Assembly: GCA_045805265.1 (NCBI GenBank) | Contig: JBJMLO010000013.1 | Coordinates: 496,001-560,000, forward strand | DNA from: JBJMLO01 sp045805265 | GTDB taxonomy: Bacteria > Actinomycetota > UBA4738 > JACQTL01 | DNA: 64,000 nucleotides | Reading direction: 5' to 3' | Shown: positions 10,201-18,150 of the stretch, piece by piece | Position numbering within the stretch: the stretch's first letter is position 1 | How the letters are laid out: every line of letters starts with the position of its first letter | Translations under genes and position numbers: made by a program | The notes under the pieces: model-generated | The model's database searches: none | What the model saw: the letters and a program-made list of their open reading frames with translations, nothing else | Told to the model about the DNA's origin: nothing

Positions 10201-10742
10201 CCCCCGTAGGCCAGGTGATACCGATACAGGACGCGGAGGTCGGGGACCGCCAGCCGGACGCGGCGGAGGACTCGGCCGTCGAACCGCCGTTGGTACCGCT
10301 CGTAGGCGGTCACCGCAGGCGACCGGGAATCGCGGCCGATGCTCCTGCCGGTCACGTCCGGACTCGTGGGCGGAAGGCCCGGCAGCCCGCCCGCGTACCG
10401 GGCAACCGCCTCGTAGTCGAGCTTGACCATCACCACCACGCGCCGGTGTCCACGGAGCCTGAGCAGCGCGGGGTCGGAGGAGAACAGGCGGCTCGACGGC
10501 GCCCGGAATCGAGGGCGGCCCGGGCGAGCCGCCGTCGGCGCACCCGCCGGACGTCCGGCGTGCGCCGAACCGAGCACCGGCAAGGCGGAGACCCGGACGC
10601 CGGCCCTGGTCGAACCGGCCGCAGAGGTGCCCTGTCCGCTCAGCGCCGCCACGGCGACGATGACGAGCGCCGCGGCCGCCCCGCGACGCGGTCGAGTTCG
10701 AGCGCCCCCCGTCGGGTTCCCGGCGTCGGTCTGTCGGCCCAT
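7242..10742 (-). CDS. Large secreted subtilisin-like serine protease (S8) with I9 prodomain and PA insert
   Basis: A 1166-residue exported subtilase. Order: signal peptide (about 1-42), I9-type propeptide (about 80-210, beginning RRVVVMVKLDYEAV), catalytic domain with Asp245 in GVIDTGIWP, His326 in DGHGTHTAS and Ser645 in GTSMASPHGAG, a protease-associated insert between His and Ser (about 450-570), then Fn3-like and CARDB-like beta-sandwich stretches to the C terminus. All three catalytic residues are present, so it should be active. This is the architecture of large actinobacterial and plant-type subtilases that degrade extracellular protein. ATG 10742 lies 8 bases after the stop of the propeller gene at 10751, so the two are probably co-transcribed. 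Confidence 0.93.
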   Translation of the reverse strand: MGRQTDAGNPTGGARTRPRRGAAAALVIVAVAALSGQGTSAAGSTRAGVRVSALPVLGSAHAGRPAGAPTAARPGRPRFRAPSSRLFSSDPALLRLRGHRRVVVMVKLDYEAVARYAGGLPGLPPTSPDVTGRSIGRDSRSPAVTAYERYQRRFDGRVLRRVRLAVPDLRVLYRYHLAYGGLALELPAGRVAALARTAGVVAVQRATVEHPLTDVTPGFLHATDVWPSLGGSTTAGSNVIVGVIDTGIWPEHPSFADLGLDPVPGQRGCQFGDGSDPKLGPAFACNDKLIGAYAFTATYLSQSKPLVGEFCDAATSTCSARDSDGHGTHTASTAAGDANRDATIFGVHRGLVSGMAPGARIIAYRICLTDGCYGPDAVAAVNQAIADGVGVINYSISGGTAYGDPVEQAFLDAYAAGILVNAAAGNAGPGPGTVNHISPWENTVGAATSPRQFRTTVHLAATGGATLDVDGASLTDGLTTPAPVVQAADVAGYGDPLCASPLPSGSVTGKLVVCIRGGDTARVDKGLHVQQGGGAGMLLLNPVVEDVETDNHWLPAVHLDFPEAQQVLSFLGSHASVTGSFPQGLAVAAQPDVVAAFSSRGPGGDFVKPDVLAPGVQVLAGRSPEPIATFEGPPGQLYQAIAGTSMASPHGAGLSALLEAVHPDWTPGQVKSALMTSAVQDAVEEDGTTPANPFDQGAGRIRADVAASPTLTFDVTAQQYRDAVPDDGGGGPSSGPGGTLGVAAAGDPQTLLDLNVPSVDVPILPGKVTAHRTALNVSRSAQTFHAVTVSPPDSTITVTPSDFTVGTGGTVDLAIQIDASALPDGQYFGSVLLDAQDPSATDVRLPVAFHRQQGPVKLATSCDDTSLTVGQTATCTVTVSNTAGGSSGFDLSVATDADPAHLAITSPSKPAHPSGNGFTVQDTLSPYTSPLITQLKPDSGPAFVDLAARGISPVLGMRDESLVNVGTPGFQFGGRRYTAVAMTSNGCAVLGGAGPGAVSTHTQHFPDPALPNDVIAPMWTDLDPGAGGHVYAGKVLRAGVRWVVLEWRRVPTYHTTQLQTFEIWIRTGSVQTVSVVYARVTGPGAPTGRNEGAENIDGTSGLDLAHTPVAGERFVVRTSGPRPGETETITYHVGAGAPGDYRIASTLEAEGNPGLTIRFLDFTVSG

Positions 10743-10750
10743 CGGGCGGG

Positions 10751-12334
10751 TCAGCCGGCCGTGACCGCAGCCACCTGGAGGGGCGAGTATCCGGCCCGGC
10801 CGCCCGCCACCCGCCGGAGACGGGCCCGGAACGCGAAGTGCCCGGTGTCGTGCGGCACGTAGTTCCCGGTCCTGGCCGTGACCCCGGTCTTCCACTGTGT
10901 CCACGCCGTGTGCCCGGGGAGCCGGACCTGGACGTCGTAGACGAAGCCCGCGTGCGCCGGGCTGGTGGCCCAGGTCACGGGGAGGCTGTGGCCCACGGTC
11001 CCGTGTGGTGTGACGTCCGGAGGCACGGCGATCTCGCCGAACGGGCCCGTGCTCCGATCGCGAACCCGATAGGAACCGGCCGCCGTGAAGACGTGGGAGA
11101 AGAACGACACCGGGGGCAGCTGCCCGGAGTCGAAGAGCCCCATCCCGGTCGCGTCGTGCACGGAGTGGTGCCCGGGCGCCTCGAAGATCCAGTCGAGGGA
11201 GTTCCCGATGCGGGCGATGCGGATGGCGGGCGAGAACCCCGACGCGATGTCGACGACGTAGCGGTGCCCGGGCAGGGCCGCGTGGATGCGACCCACCTCG
11301 TTGTCCTGCGAGGCCACGAACCACACGTTCCCGTCGGGGCCGATTACCAACGACAGCGGCGTCGGGTGGACGTCGAACTCCCGGACGAACGTGCCGTTCG
11401 CGCGGATGATCGCCACCGCGGTCTCGTCGGATTTCGCCAGCCAGATCAACCGGTTCGGCCCGGTGATGATGCTCGAGATGCTCGAGTTGGTGGCGGGGAC
11501 CGGGACCTCGGTGACTCCCCCTGCCGGTGTCACCCGGCCGGCGCTGTGACGCTCGCCGGAGATCTCACCGAACCAGACGTTGCCGTCGGGGCCGGCCCCG
11601 AGGTCTCCGGGTAGGGTCATCTCGGTGGTCGAGACCGCGAACCGGTCGATGGTCTTGCCATCGGTGGAGATGCGGTCGACCGTGCCGTACGAGCCGCCGT
11701 TCATGTCGGGCGTGGCCCCGATCTCCTCCGTGGCCCAGATGTTCCCGTCCGGGCCCGTCGTGATCCCGAACGGGAAGCAGACGCACGTGGAAAGGGGAAT
11801 CTCCGTGATCTCGCCGCCCGGGGTGACCTTGGCGATGTTGTCGGGCGCATCCGCGTTCGAGTTCCCCTCGGTGAACCACACGTTCCCGTCCGGCCCGGCG
11901 GCGATGTCGTACGGGCCGGAGTCGGCGCTCGGAACCGCGTACTCGTGGAGCAGCGTACCGGTGGTCGAGATCGTCCCGATCTTGTTGCCCCCCCGATCGG
12001 TGAACCAGAGATGCCCGTCCGCTCCGCCGATGATCTTGTAGGGCATGTTGCCCTTCCCGACGCGGAAGTCGGACACGACCCCCGATGGGGTGACGCGGCC
12101 GATCCGGTCGCCTGCTGCCTCGGTGAACCACAGGTTCCCGTCGGAGCCCACCGCGATGGACCTGGGGTTGGAAGAGGGCGTCGGGATGAAGAAGTAGTCG
12201 ACGACCTGGCCTCCGCCGCGGGTCGTCGGCCGGCCGGTGGATCGCGCGGAGCTGGACGACGCGGGCTCCGAAGCGAACGCGACGGTCGCCACCAGCAACG
12301 AGGCCACCGCGAACGAGCGCCGTGCGCGCCGCAT
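10751..12334 (-). CDS. Secreted virginiamycin-B-lyase-like (Vgb/NHL) propeller protein
   Basis: An exported protein of 527 residues from ATG 12334 (signal peptide MRRARRSFAVASLLVATVAF). Seven repeats with a GNLWFTE-type core (for example GSDGNLWFTEAAGDRIGRV and GPDGNVWFVASQDNEVGRI) fill the first two thirds, as in the seven-bladed Vgb/streptogramin-lyase fold. The C-terminal third is unlike Vgb and includes a cupredoxin-like stretch (SFFSHVFTAAGSYRVRD). Real Vgb lyases are about 300 residues and cytoplasmic, so antibiotic cleavage is not implied. GTG at 12373 is an alternative start but would bury the signal peptide. It is immediately upstream of the subtilase. Confidence 0.8.
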   Translation of the reverse strand: MRRARRSFAVASLLVATVAFASEPASSSSARSTGRPTTRGGGQVVDYFFIPTPSSNPRSIAVGSDGNLWFTEAAGDRIGRVTPSGVVSDFRVGKGNMPYKIIGGADGHLWFTDRGGNKIGTISTTGTLLHEYAVPSADSGPYDIAAGPDGNVWFTEGNSNADAPDNIAKVTPGGEITEIPLSTCVCFPFGITTGPDGNIWATEEIGATPDMNGGSYGTVDRISTDGKTIDRFAVSTTEMTLPGDLGAGPDGNVWFGEISGERHSAGRVTPAGGVTEVPVPATNSSISSIITGPNRLIWLAKSDETAVAIIRANGTFVREFDVHPTPLSLVIGPDGNVWFVASQDNEVGRIHAALPGHRYVVDIASGFSPAIRIARIGNSLDWIFEAPGHHSVHDATGMGLFDSGQLPPVSFFSHVFTAAGSYRVRDRSTGPFGEIAVPPDVTPHGTVGHSLPVTWATSPAHAGFVYDVQVRLPGHTAWTQWKTGVTARTGNYVPHDTGHFAFRARLRRVAGGRAGYSPLQVAAVTAG

Positions 12335-12533
12335 GAGCCGATCGGTCCGTCCTACGAGCGCCACCAGCCTCACCCCCGCACCCCGGTTGCCAGAACTACG
12401 AGCGAGCTGCCGAACGAGCTTGGATCGTAGTCTCGTCGGCCCGGTGACGCGACGTCGAGGGCGCGCTGGGGGCGGGCCCGGTTGGAGTGGGCACCACTCG
12501 CCGGCCTCGACGCCCTACGATGCGTGGCCGGCC

Positions 12534-12929
12534 TCACCCGGACGGGGGGTGGTCCACGCTCGCGGGGCCGAGGACACGCTGGGCGACCCCGAATGCCCGA
12601 TTGGCCGCGGGGATGCCCGCGTAGACCGCCGTGTGCAGGAGGACCTCGCGGATCTCGTCGGCGGTGACGCCTCCGTCGAGCGCGGCGCGGACGTGCATGG
12701 CGAGTTCCTCATCGTGGCCGAGCGCGGCCAGCAGCGCGATCGTGATGCAGGAGCGGGTCCGCCGGTCGAGGCCCGGACGGGACCACACCTCGCCCCATGC
12801 GAACCGCGTGATGAGGTCCTGGAACGCCTCGGTGAACGGCGTCGTCGTCGACGAGGCATGGTCCACGTGCTCGTCGCCGAGGACCTCCCGCCGCACCGTC
12901 ATCCCGTCGTCGTAGATCGGATCGCTCAT
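12534..12929 (-). CDS. pcaC: 4-carboxymuconolactone decarboxylase
   Basis: A 131-residue CMD-family protein that decarboxylates gamma-carboxymuconolactone to beta-ketoadipate enol-lactone. The family core is clear: RFAWGEVWSRPGLDRRTRS, then ALLAALGHDEELAMHVRAAL, then DEIREVLLHTAVYAGIPAA. Length is typical for stand-alone PcaC. In many actinobacteria PcaC is fused to PcaD as PcaL; here it is separate. GAGGAGG lies just before ATG 12929, and the start overlaps the pcaD stop as ATGA. It is the last gene of the transporter-pca run. Confidence 0.94.
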   Translation of the reverse strand: MSDPIYDDGMTVRREVLGDEHVDHASSTTTPFTEAFQDLITRFAWGEVWSRPGLDRRTRSCITIALLAALGHDEELAMHVRAALDGGVTADEIREVLLHTAVYAGIPAANRAFGVAQRVLGPASVDHPPSG

Positions 12930-13711
12930 GGTTCCTCCTCGGATCTCATGTCCGACAGGTGGTCGAGGACGGCACGCGTGGCCTCGTCCGCGACTTCGAC
13001 GTTCAGCAGGTGCGCGGCCTCCACCATGGTGAGCTGCGCGCCCGGGATGCCCTGGGCGATCCGGTGCGCGTGCTCGAGGGGCGTGGAAGGATCGGCGGCT
13101 CCTGCGAGGATCAGGGTGGGAGCCTCGATGCGACCGAGCGAGGACTCCAGGTCCATCCGCTCGACGACCCCACAGCAGGCGGCGTACCCCTCGGCCGGCA
13201 TCGACAACAGCGTGTCGCGGAACCTCGCGACGGTGCCCGGCTCCCGTCGCGCGAAACCGTCCGTGAACCACCGGCCGATCACGGTGTCGGCGACCGTCGC
13301 CATCCCCCCTGCCCGGACGGCCGCTGCGCGGTCCGACCACGCCTTCGGGGGACCGAGGCGCGCGGAGGTCGAGCAGAGCACGAGACGTTCCACGCGTTCG
13401 GGGGCGTTCGCCGCGACCCACATCGCGGTCATGCCGCCGAGCGAGAGTCCGCACACGCTCGCCCGCTTGATCTGGAGCCCATCGAGCAGGGCGAGCAGGT
13501 CCGTGCCGAGGTCGGCGATGTCGTAGGGCGCCAGCGGCACCGGCGAGCTCCCGTGTCCCCGCGTGTCGTACCGGATCACCCGGAAGCGCTCGGCGAGGAC
13601 CGCGACCTGCGGATCCCACATGTCGAGCGTCGTGCCGAGCGAGTTCGACAGCACCACCGGAGGTGCACCGTCCGGACCCTCGACCACGTGGTGCACCGCG
13701 ACGGTGCTCAT
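12926..13711 (-). CDS. pcaD: 3-oxoadipate enol-lactonase
   Basis: A 261-residue alpha/beta hydrolase that opens beta-ketoadipate enol-lactone to beta-ketoadipate. The nucleophile elbow is GLSLGGM (Ser, about residue 96), the oxyanion region is LSNSLGTTLDMWD near the N terminus, an acid lies in APTLILAGAADPSTP, and the catalytic His is in VEAAHLLNVE. The NSLGT pattern after the first strand is characteristic of PcaD. It is a single-domain protein with no PcaC extension. ATG 13711 overlaps the pcaB stop and its own stop overlaps the pcaC start, both as ATGA. Confidence 0.94.
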   Translation of the reverse strand: MSTVAVHHVVEGPDGAPPVVLSNSLGTTLDMWDPQVAVLAERFRVIRYDTRGHGSSPVPLAPYDIADLGTDLLALLDGLQIKRASVCGLSLGGMTAMWVAANAPERVERLVLCSTSARLGPPKAWSDRAAAVRAGGMATVADTVIGRWFTDGFARREPGTVARFRDTLLSMPAEGYAACCGVVERMDLESSLGRIEAPTLILAGAADPSTPLEHAHRIAQGIPGAQLTMVEAAHLLNVEVADEATRAVLDHLSDMRSEEEP

Positions 13712-14916
13712 GCATCGCGCTCCCGGGATCGCCCGTGCGCGTCGAGCGCGCGCTGAACGAGTGCCCCGCATGCCGCCACCACGTCTGCCTCCTCGGCGAG
13801 GTCCGGCTGGCCAAAGCCCCGAAGGTTGCCGAGCATCCGGTCCGGGTCGACGACGAGGGCACCCAGGCAGTCCCGTACCCAAGCGGCCGCGGACCCGACG
13901 GACGACAGCAGCTCGCGCAGCGGCAGCCACTCCGCATGCCAGGCGCCGGCCGCGCGCTCGTGTTCGTGCACCGAGGCAGCCAGGAGCTCCCCGACAAGGC
14001 TGGGCGCGCGTCTCCCGGAGGCCAACGCCGAGATCGCCGCGACGGGGTTGTCCTTCCCCGGGATCGCCGTCGATCCCCCCCGGCCCGCCACCCCCTCGTG
14101 GACCTCGCCCACCTCGGTCTGCGCCAGGAGCACCACGTCGAGGGCCGGCTTCGCCACCGCCCCGGCGGCCTCGCCGAGCGCGCCGGCCAGCTCCGCGATC
14201 CTGGTCCGATCCGTGTGCCATGGGAGGACCGGCTCGGCCAGGCCGAGCGTCCGGGCGACGTCGGTGGCCAGGGCCGCCCCGTCCGGCCACATCGCGGCGA
14301 GCGTCCCGGTTCCTCCGCCCAGCTGGAGAGCAAGTCGGGCCCCGCGAACCTCCCGCAGGCGCACCTCCGCCTGGTCGAGCGCAGTGCACCACCCGGCGGC
14401 CTTGAGCCCGAACGTCACGGGCGCCGCCCGCTGCAGCAGGGTGCGCCCGGGCATCAGGGTGGCCCGGTGATCGACGGCCAGGGCGGCAGCGGCGTCTGCA
14501 GACGCCCGGAGGTCGTCCAGGACGAACCCCATCGCATGCTTCGCGACGATCATCGTGGCCGTGTCGATCACGTCCTGGCTGGTCGCTCCGAGGTGGACCG
14601 AGTCCGCGACCCGGTCACCGACCGCGGTTCGGAGCGCGGCGACGATGGGCATCACCGGGTTCCCGGTGTCCGCGGCCAGTTCGCCGACGCGTGACACGTC
14701 GAACGCGTCCGCCCGGCATGCGGCGGCGATGGCCCGCGCGTCTTCCTCGGGGATCCGCCCCTGTCGCGCGTGGCCCTCCGCCAGCGCCGCCTCGAAGTCG
14801 AGCATCGCCTGCAGGAACGCCCGGTCGCCGACCGCGTCCCGAACCGGCCCCCGCGCCAGGACCCCGTCGAACAAGCCGAGCGGCGATGGCTCAGACGGAG
14901 AAGAAGACCGTTTCAT
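13708..14916 (-). CDS. pcaB: 3-carboxy-cis,cis-muconate cycloisomerase
   Basis: A 402-residue protein of the fumarase/aspartase superfamily; it cyclises beta-carboxymuconate to gamma-carboxymuconolactone. Conserved blocks are DTGNPVMPIVAALR, VHLGATSQDVIDTA (about 106-119) and the C-terminal signature loop, here GGSTAIPGKDNPVAAI near residue 278. In most relatives that loop reads GSSxMPxKxNP, so S-to-T and M-to-I changes are visible while the glycine, first serine, lysine and NP are kept. ATG 14916 lies inside the end of pcaG (26-base overlap), so translation is probably coupled. Position in the pca run makes the assignment firm. Confidence 0.93.
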   Translation of the reverse strand: MKRSSSPSEPSPLGLFDGVLARGPVRDAVGDRAFLQAMLDFEAALAEGHARQGRIPEEDARAIAAACRADAFDVSRVGELAADTGNPVMPIVAALRTAVGDRVADSVHLGATSQDVIDTATMIVAKHAMGFVLDDLRASADAAAALAVDHRATLMPGRTLLQRAAPVTFGLKAAGWCTALDQAEVRLREVRGARLALQLGGGTGTLAAMWPDGAALATDVARTLGLAEPVLPWHTDRTRIAELAGALGEAAGAVAKPALDVVLLAQTEVGEVHEGVAGRGGSTAIPGKDNPVAAISALASGRRAPSLVGELLAASVHEHERAAGAWHAEWLPLRELLSSVGSAAAWVRDCLGALVVDPDRMLGNLRGFGQPDLAEEADVVAACGALVQRALDAHGRSRERDA

Positions 14917-15403
14917 CCTCGCCCTGCAGTCGGATGTCGAACCGGTACCCGTCCTCCGTCTGCTCGGCCACGAGCGTCCGCCGGGCCGCTGGGTCGACGA
15001 TGGCCGACAGGACGGGATCGGTCTCGTTCGCGGCGCCGTCGTCCCCGAAGTAGATCCTGGTGAACAGGGGGGTGAGCAGACCCCGGGCGAAGATCGTCAC
15101 CTCGACGTGTGGCGCCCCCGTCCCGCCGCCGGGCTTCACCGTATGCAGCCCGAATCGGCCTTCCTCGTCGGTGGAGGATCGTCCGAAGCCCCGGAAGCCG
15201 CCGCCGAATCGGCCGTCGGGCCCCGCCTGCCACGTCTCGATCAACCCGTCCGGGACGGGAGCGCCGGCGCCGTCGCTCAGCACCCCACGGATCCATACCG
15301 CACCTTCGGTTCCCTCCGGGACGACGAACGGCCCCGGCTCCCAGGCCAGCCCGATCGAGAAGAACGGCCCGACGGTCTGGGACGGCGTCCGCCCTGCGGT
15401 CAT
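14891..15403 (-). CDS. pcaG: Protocatechuate 3,4-dioxygenase, alpha subunit
   Basis: A 170-residue subunit of the intradiol dioxygenase that cleaves protocatechuate between its two hydroxyl groups. It opens with TPSQTVGPFFSIGL, a hallmark of the alpha subunit, followed by GLIETWQAG and GAPHVEVTIFARGLL, where the beta subunit has its iron-binding histidines. The alpha chain lacks the iron ligands but helps shape the active site. ATG 15403 overlaps the pcaH stop as ATGA, giving equal synthesis of the two chains. An upstream in-frame start would lie inside pcaH and is unlikely. Confidence 0.95.
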   Translation of the reverse strand: MTAGRTPSQTVGPFFSIGLAWEPGPFVVPEGTEGAVWIRGVLSDGAGAPVPDGLIETWQAGPDGRFGGGFRGFGRSSTDEEGRFGLHTVKPGGGTGAPHVEVTIFARGLLTPLFTRIYFGDDGAANETDPVLSAIVDPAARRTLVAEQTEDGYRFDIRLQGEDETVFFSV

Positions 15404-16122
15404 CGCGACGGCGCCTCCATCGGGGTGCCCCCGGCTCCCCGCAGGACGATGTCCCACGAGAAGGCCAGGGCCCAGTCCGGCACGGTCTCGGACAGGTCGA
15501 ACGAGGACACGAGGCGGTGCCGGGCCCGCTCGTCTGGGACCGAGTTGAAGATCGGGTCGTGCTGGAGGAGTGGATCCCCCGGGAAGTACATCTGGGTCAC
15601 GAGTCGCTGGGTGAACGATCGGCCGAAGACCGAGAAGTGGATGTGCGCAGGCCGCCAGGCGTTCTCATGGTTCTGCCAGGGATACGCCCCGGGCTTGATC
15701 GTGACGAAGCGGTACCGGCCGTCCCCATCCGTGAGGCAGCGGCCGGCGCCGGTGAAGTTGGGATCGAGCGGCGACGGGTGCCGGTCGCGGTCGTGAAGGT
15801 ACCGGCCTCCGGCGTTCGCCTGCCACACCTCCACGAGCGTGCCCGCCACCGGCCCACCGTCGCCGTCGACCACCCGCCCGTGCACGACGATGCGCTGGCC
15901 CTGCGGCTCGCCGTCGTGTCCGGCCGTGAGGTCCTGGTCGCCCTCCGCCAGGCGATCGGTACCGAACATCGGTGCGCCGACGTCTCGGAGCCCATCCGGG
16001 AGGGGCCGCAGCGGCCTGGCCGGCGAACGGAGGACCGACGATCGGTACGACGGGTAGCGGTGGGGCGGATCCACGTCGACCGACACGTCGCCCGGGGCGG
16101 CGACCGACCGGTCATCGTTCAT
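15400..16122 (-). CDS. pcaH: Protocatechuate 3,4-dioxygenase, beta subunit (iron-binding)
   Basis: A 240-residue catalytic subunit. All four iron ligands and the active-site arginine are present: Tyr108 (GGRYLHD), Tyr147 (PGAYPW), Arg157, His160 and His162 (RPAHIHFS). From memory these numbers match the Pseudomonas putida beta chain exactly (408, 447, 457, 460 and 462 in its offset numbering). LDPNF before the first glycine turn is also typical. GGAGGGAGG ends 8 bases before ATG 16122, which favours this start over ATG 16149. The start overlaps the last codons of livM by 11 bases, so the dioxygenase is physically tied to the transporter transcript. Confidence 0.96.
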   Translation of the reverse strand: MNDDRSVAAPGDVSVDVDPPHRYPSYRSSVLRSPARPLRPLPDGLRDVGAPMFGTDRLAEGDQDLTAGHDGEPQGQRIVVHGRVVDGDGGPVAGTLVEVWQANAGGRYLHDRDRHPSPLDPNFTGAGRCLTDGDGRYRFVTIKPGAYPWQNHENAWRPAHIHFSVFGRSFTQRLVTQMYFPGDPLLQHDPIFNSVPDERARHRLVSSFDLSETVPDWALAFSWDIVLRGAGGTPMEAPSR

Positions 16123-17287
16123 CTGGCATACCTCCCTCCACACGGTCATCGCCCGGGTGGTCGCGGCCCGAGTCGCCGTGGCCCGGGCCCTGGGCGCCGT
16201 CGCCGTCCACTCCCGGCGGCGGTCCGCTGCTCGATCTGAGGGTACGTCCGGTCGGCGGGTCTCCGGAGGGGGTGACCAGCCAATACCCCACGGGGAAGAG
16301 TCGGAGCCGCAACCGGCCGCCGATCAGCCCCCACAGCCCGCGGGGCGCCCAGATGGCCACCACCACGGCGACGAGGCCGACGATGATGAGGTACAGGGCG
16401 CCGTGTTCGGACAGGGTCTGCTGCAGCGCGAAGAACACGATGGTTCCCACGATCGGTCCCTCGATCGTGCCGATCCCGCCGATCACCGTGATGAAGATCA
16501 TCTCGGCGGACCACTGCACGGTGAACGCCGCGGGCGCCTGGACGTTCAGCTGACTGACGATCACGAGCGACCCCGCCGCGCCGCACCCCGCCGCCGCGAC
16601 CAGGAACACGATGCGCTTCGCCAGGGATACGCGCGCGCCCAGGTTCCGTGCCCCGACCTCGTTGTCACGGACCGCGGTCAGCACCAGTCCGAGCCGCCCC
16701 CGAAGCAGCAGGTACGTCGCGGCGAGTGCGATCACCGCGACGGCGAGCGACGCCCAGTAGGTCACCGCCGTCCGGAGCGTCGGGTCGAAGCCGGCGAGGC
16801 CCGGCAGGGGGGCGCCCGTCCCGCCGCCCAGGGATCGGAACCGGCTGACGACCTGCAGGCACACCTCGGCCACCACCCATGTCGCGATGGCGAAGTACCC
16901 GCCCCGAAGCCGGAACACCAGCAGCGAGATGGGGAACGCGAGCACCGCGCAGCCGATGGTGGCCAGCGGGATCGCCAGGAACGGCTCGACACCCTGCTGG
17001 GCGAGGATCAGGACGATGTAGGCGCCCAGGCCGACGAACGCCTGCTGCCCCACGGACACCATCCCGGCGTAGCCCGCCAGCAGGTTCCACATGCTGGCCA
17101 TCGTGAGCAGGATGAAAAAGTTCGTCAGCGTGTCCGTGGTCCCCGAGTAGGCGAGGTACGGGAGGTAGGCAAGGACGCCGACCACCGCCGCCACCGCCAG
17201 CAGGGTCCACCGAGCCGGCCGGCTCGAGCGGGTCACGCGCACACGGATGGGCTCCACTGCGGCCGGGCGATCGAGGGTGGCGCTCAT
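16112..17287 (-). CDS. livM: Branched-chain-type ABC transporter permease (LivM class)
   Basis: A 391-residue membrane protein with about nine to ten hydrophobic segments. The family core LLAGYAGMVSVGQQAFVGLG follows the third segment and the cytoplasmic EAA-like loop reads RDNEVGARNLGARV. The HAAT family moves amino acids, urea and, in several pca/benzoate clusters, aromatic acids. The C terminus ends in a G/D/R-rich tail of about 40 residues after the last membrane segment, which overlaps the pcaH ribosome site. ATG 17287 overlaps the LivH stop. The link to pca genes suggests uptake of protocatechuate, 4-hydroxybenzoate or a relative (inference). Confidence 0.9.
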   Translation of the reverse strand: MSATLDRPAAVEPIRVRVTRSSRPARWTLLAVAAVVGVLAYLPYLAYSGTTDTLTNFFILLTMASMWNLLAGYAGMVSVGQQAFVGLGAYIVLILAQQGVEPFLAIPLATIGCAVLAFPISLLVFRLRGGYFAIATWVVAEVCLQVVSRFRSLGGGTGAPLPGLAGFDPTLRTAVTYWASLAVAVIALAATYLLLRGRLGLVLTAVRDNEVGARNLGARVSLAKRIVFLVAAAGCGAAGSLVIVSQLNVQAPAAFTVQWSAEMIFITVIGGIGTIEGPIVGTIVFFALQQTLSEHGALYLIIVGLVAVVVAIWAPRGLWGLIGGRLRLRLFPVGYWLVTPSGDPPTGRTLRSSSGPPPGVDGDGAQGPGHGDSGRDHPGDDRVEGGMPDER

Positions 17288-18150
17288 TCCTGGGTCGGCC
17301 TTCCGGTGATGCCCTGTGGCCGCACCGCCAGCACCGCAAGGAAGACCAGGTGCCCCGCCAGGATGCCGTACGCCGGGTTGATCCGTGCCCCGATGGCCTG
17401 GGCGACCCCCAGCACGATTCCCCCGACGAGCGTTCCCCACAGGGAGCCGAGACCTCCGATCACCACCGCCTCGAACGCGAACAGCAACCGGCTGGTCCCG
17501 ATGCTCGGGTTGAACGACGAGTACATCCCGAACGCGAGCCCGGCCACGGCGACCGTGGCGAACGCAATGGCCGCTGCCACGCCGAACACGTGCCGGTAGT
17601 CCGTTCCGGACAGCTGCGCCGCCTCGCGGTCGTCGGCGACGGCCCGGATCAGTCGTCCCGCCTTGGCTCTGGCGAGGAAGACCTGCAGCCCCAGGAGCAG
17701 CACTACGGCCACGGCGAAGACCGTCACGGACAGGACGCCCACCGAGAGCTGGCCGACGTGGATCGACCCGGACGTGAAGGAACCGATGCTCAGCGAGTGA
17801 CTGTCGGCGGAGAACAGCTCGAGCAACCCGTTCTCGATGACGACCGAGATGCCGAACGTCGCGAGCAGGGTGGTGAACGGCCCCCGCTCCAGGCTGGCCT
17901 GGATGAGCGTCCGCTGGCCCACGTATCCCAGCACCGCGAACAGCGGGATCGCAACCAGGAACGACAGAGGAGCGTCGATCCCCGCCGACGGGATGATGAC
18001 GACGGCGAGATAGGCGGCCACGACCGCGAGGTCACCGTGCGCGAGGTTGATCACGTTCATGACGCCGAACAGCAGCGAGAGCCCGCACGCGAACAGGGCG
18101 TACAGCCCCCCCAGCAGGATCCCCTGGACGACGGCGTTCACCCAGCTCAC
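17284..18150 (-). CDS. livH: Branched-chain-type ABC transporter permease (LivH class)
   Basis: A 288-residue membrane protein with about eight hydrophobic segments. It starts VSWVNAVVQGILLGGLYAL and carries the family block SLLFGVMNVINLAHGDL near residue 35, plus the cytoplasmic loop RAVADDREAAQLSGTD. It pairs with LivM to form the channel. The GTG at 18150 overlaps the LivF stop as GTGA, and its own stop overlaps the LivM start, so the four transporter genes are tightly coupled. Confidence 0.92.
   Translation of the reverse strand: MSWVNAVVQGILLGGLYALFACGLSLLFGVMNVINLAHGDLAVVAAYLAVVIIPSAGIDAPLSFLVAIPLFAVLGYVGQRTLIQASLERGPFTTLLATFGISVVIENGLLELFSADSHSLSIGSFTSGSIHVGQLSVGVLSVTVFAVAVVLLLGLQVFLARAKAGRLIRAVADDREAAQLSGTDYRHVFGVAAAIAFATVAVAGLAFGMYSSFNPSIGTSRLLFAFEAVVIGGLGSLWGTLVGGIVLGVAQAIGARINPAYGILAGHLVFLAVLAVRPQGITGRPTQE

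Noticed and set aside
10743..11324. N-terminal extension of the subtilase into the Vgb gene
   Set aside because: The extra residues are antisense-like junk in another frame of the Vgb gene; the signal peptide starts at ATG 10742.
10751..12334. Virginiamycin B lyase (antibiotic resistance)
   Set aside because: The repeats match the fold, but the protein is exported, nearly twice as long, and has an extra C-terminal part, so resistance cannot be claimed.
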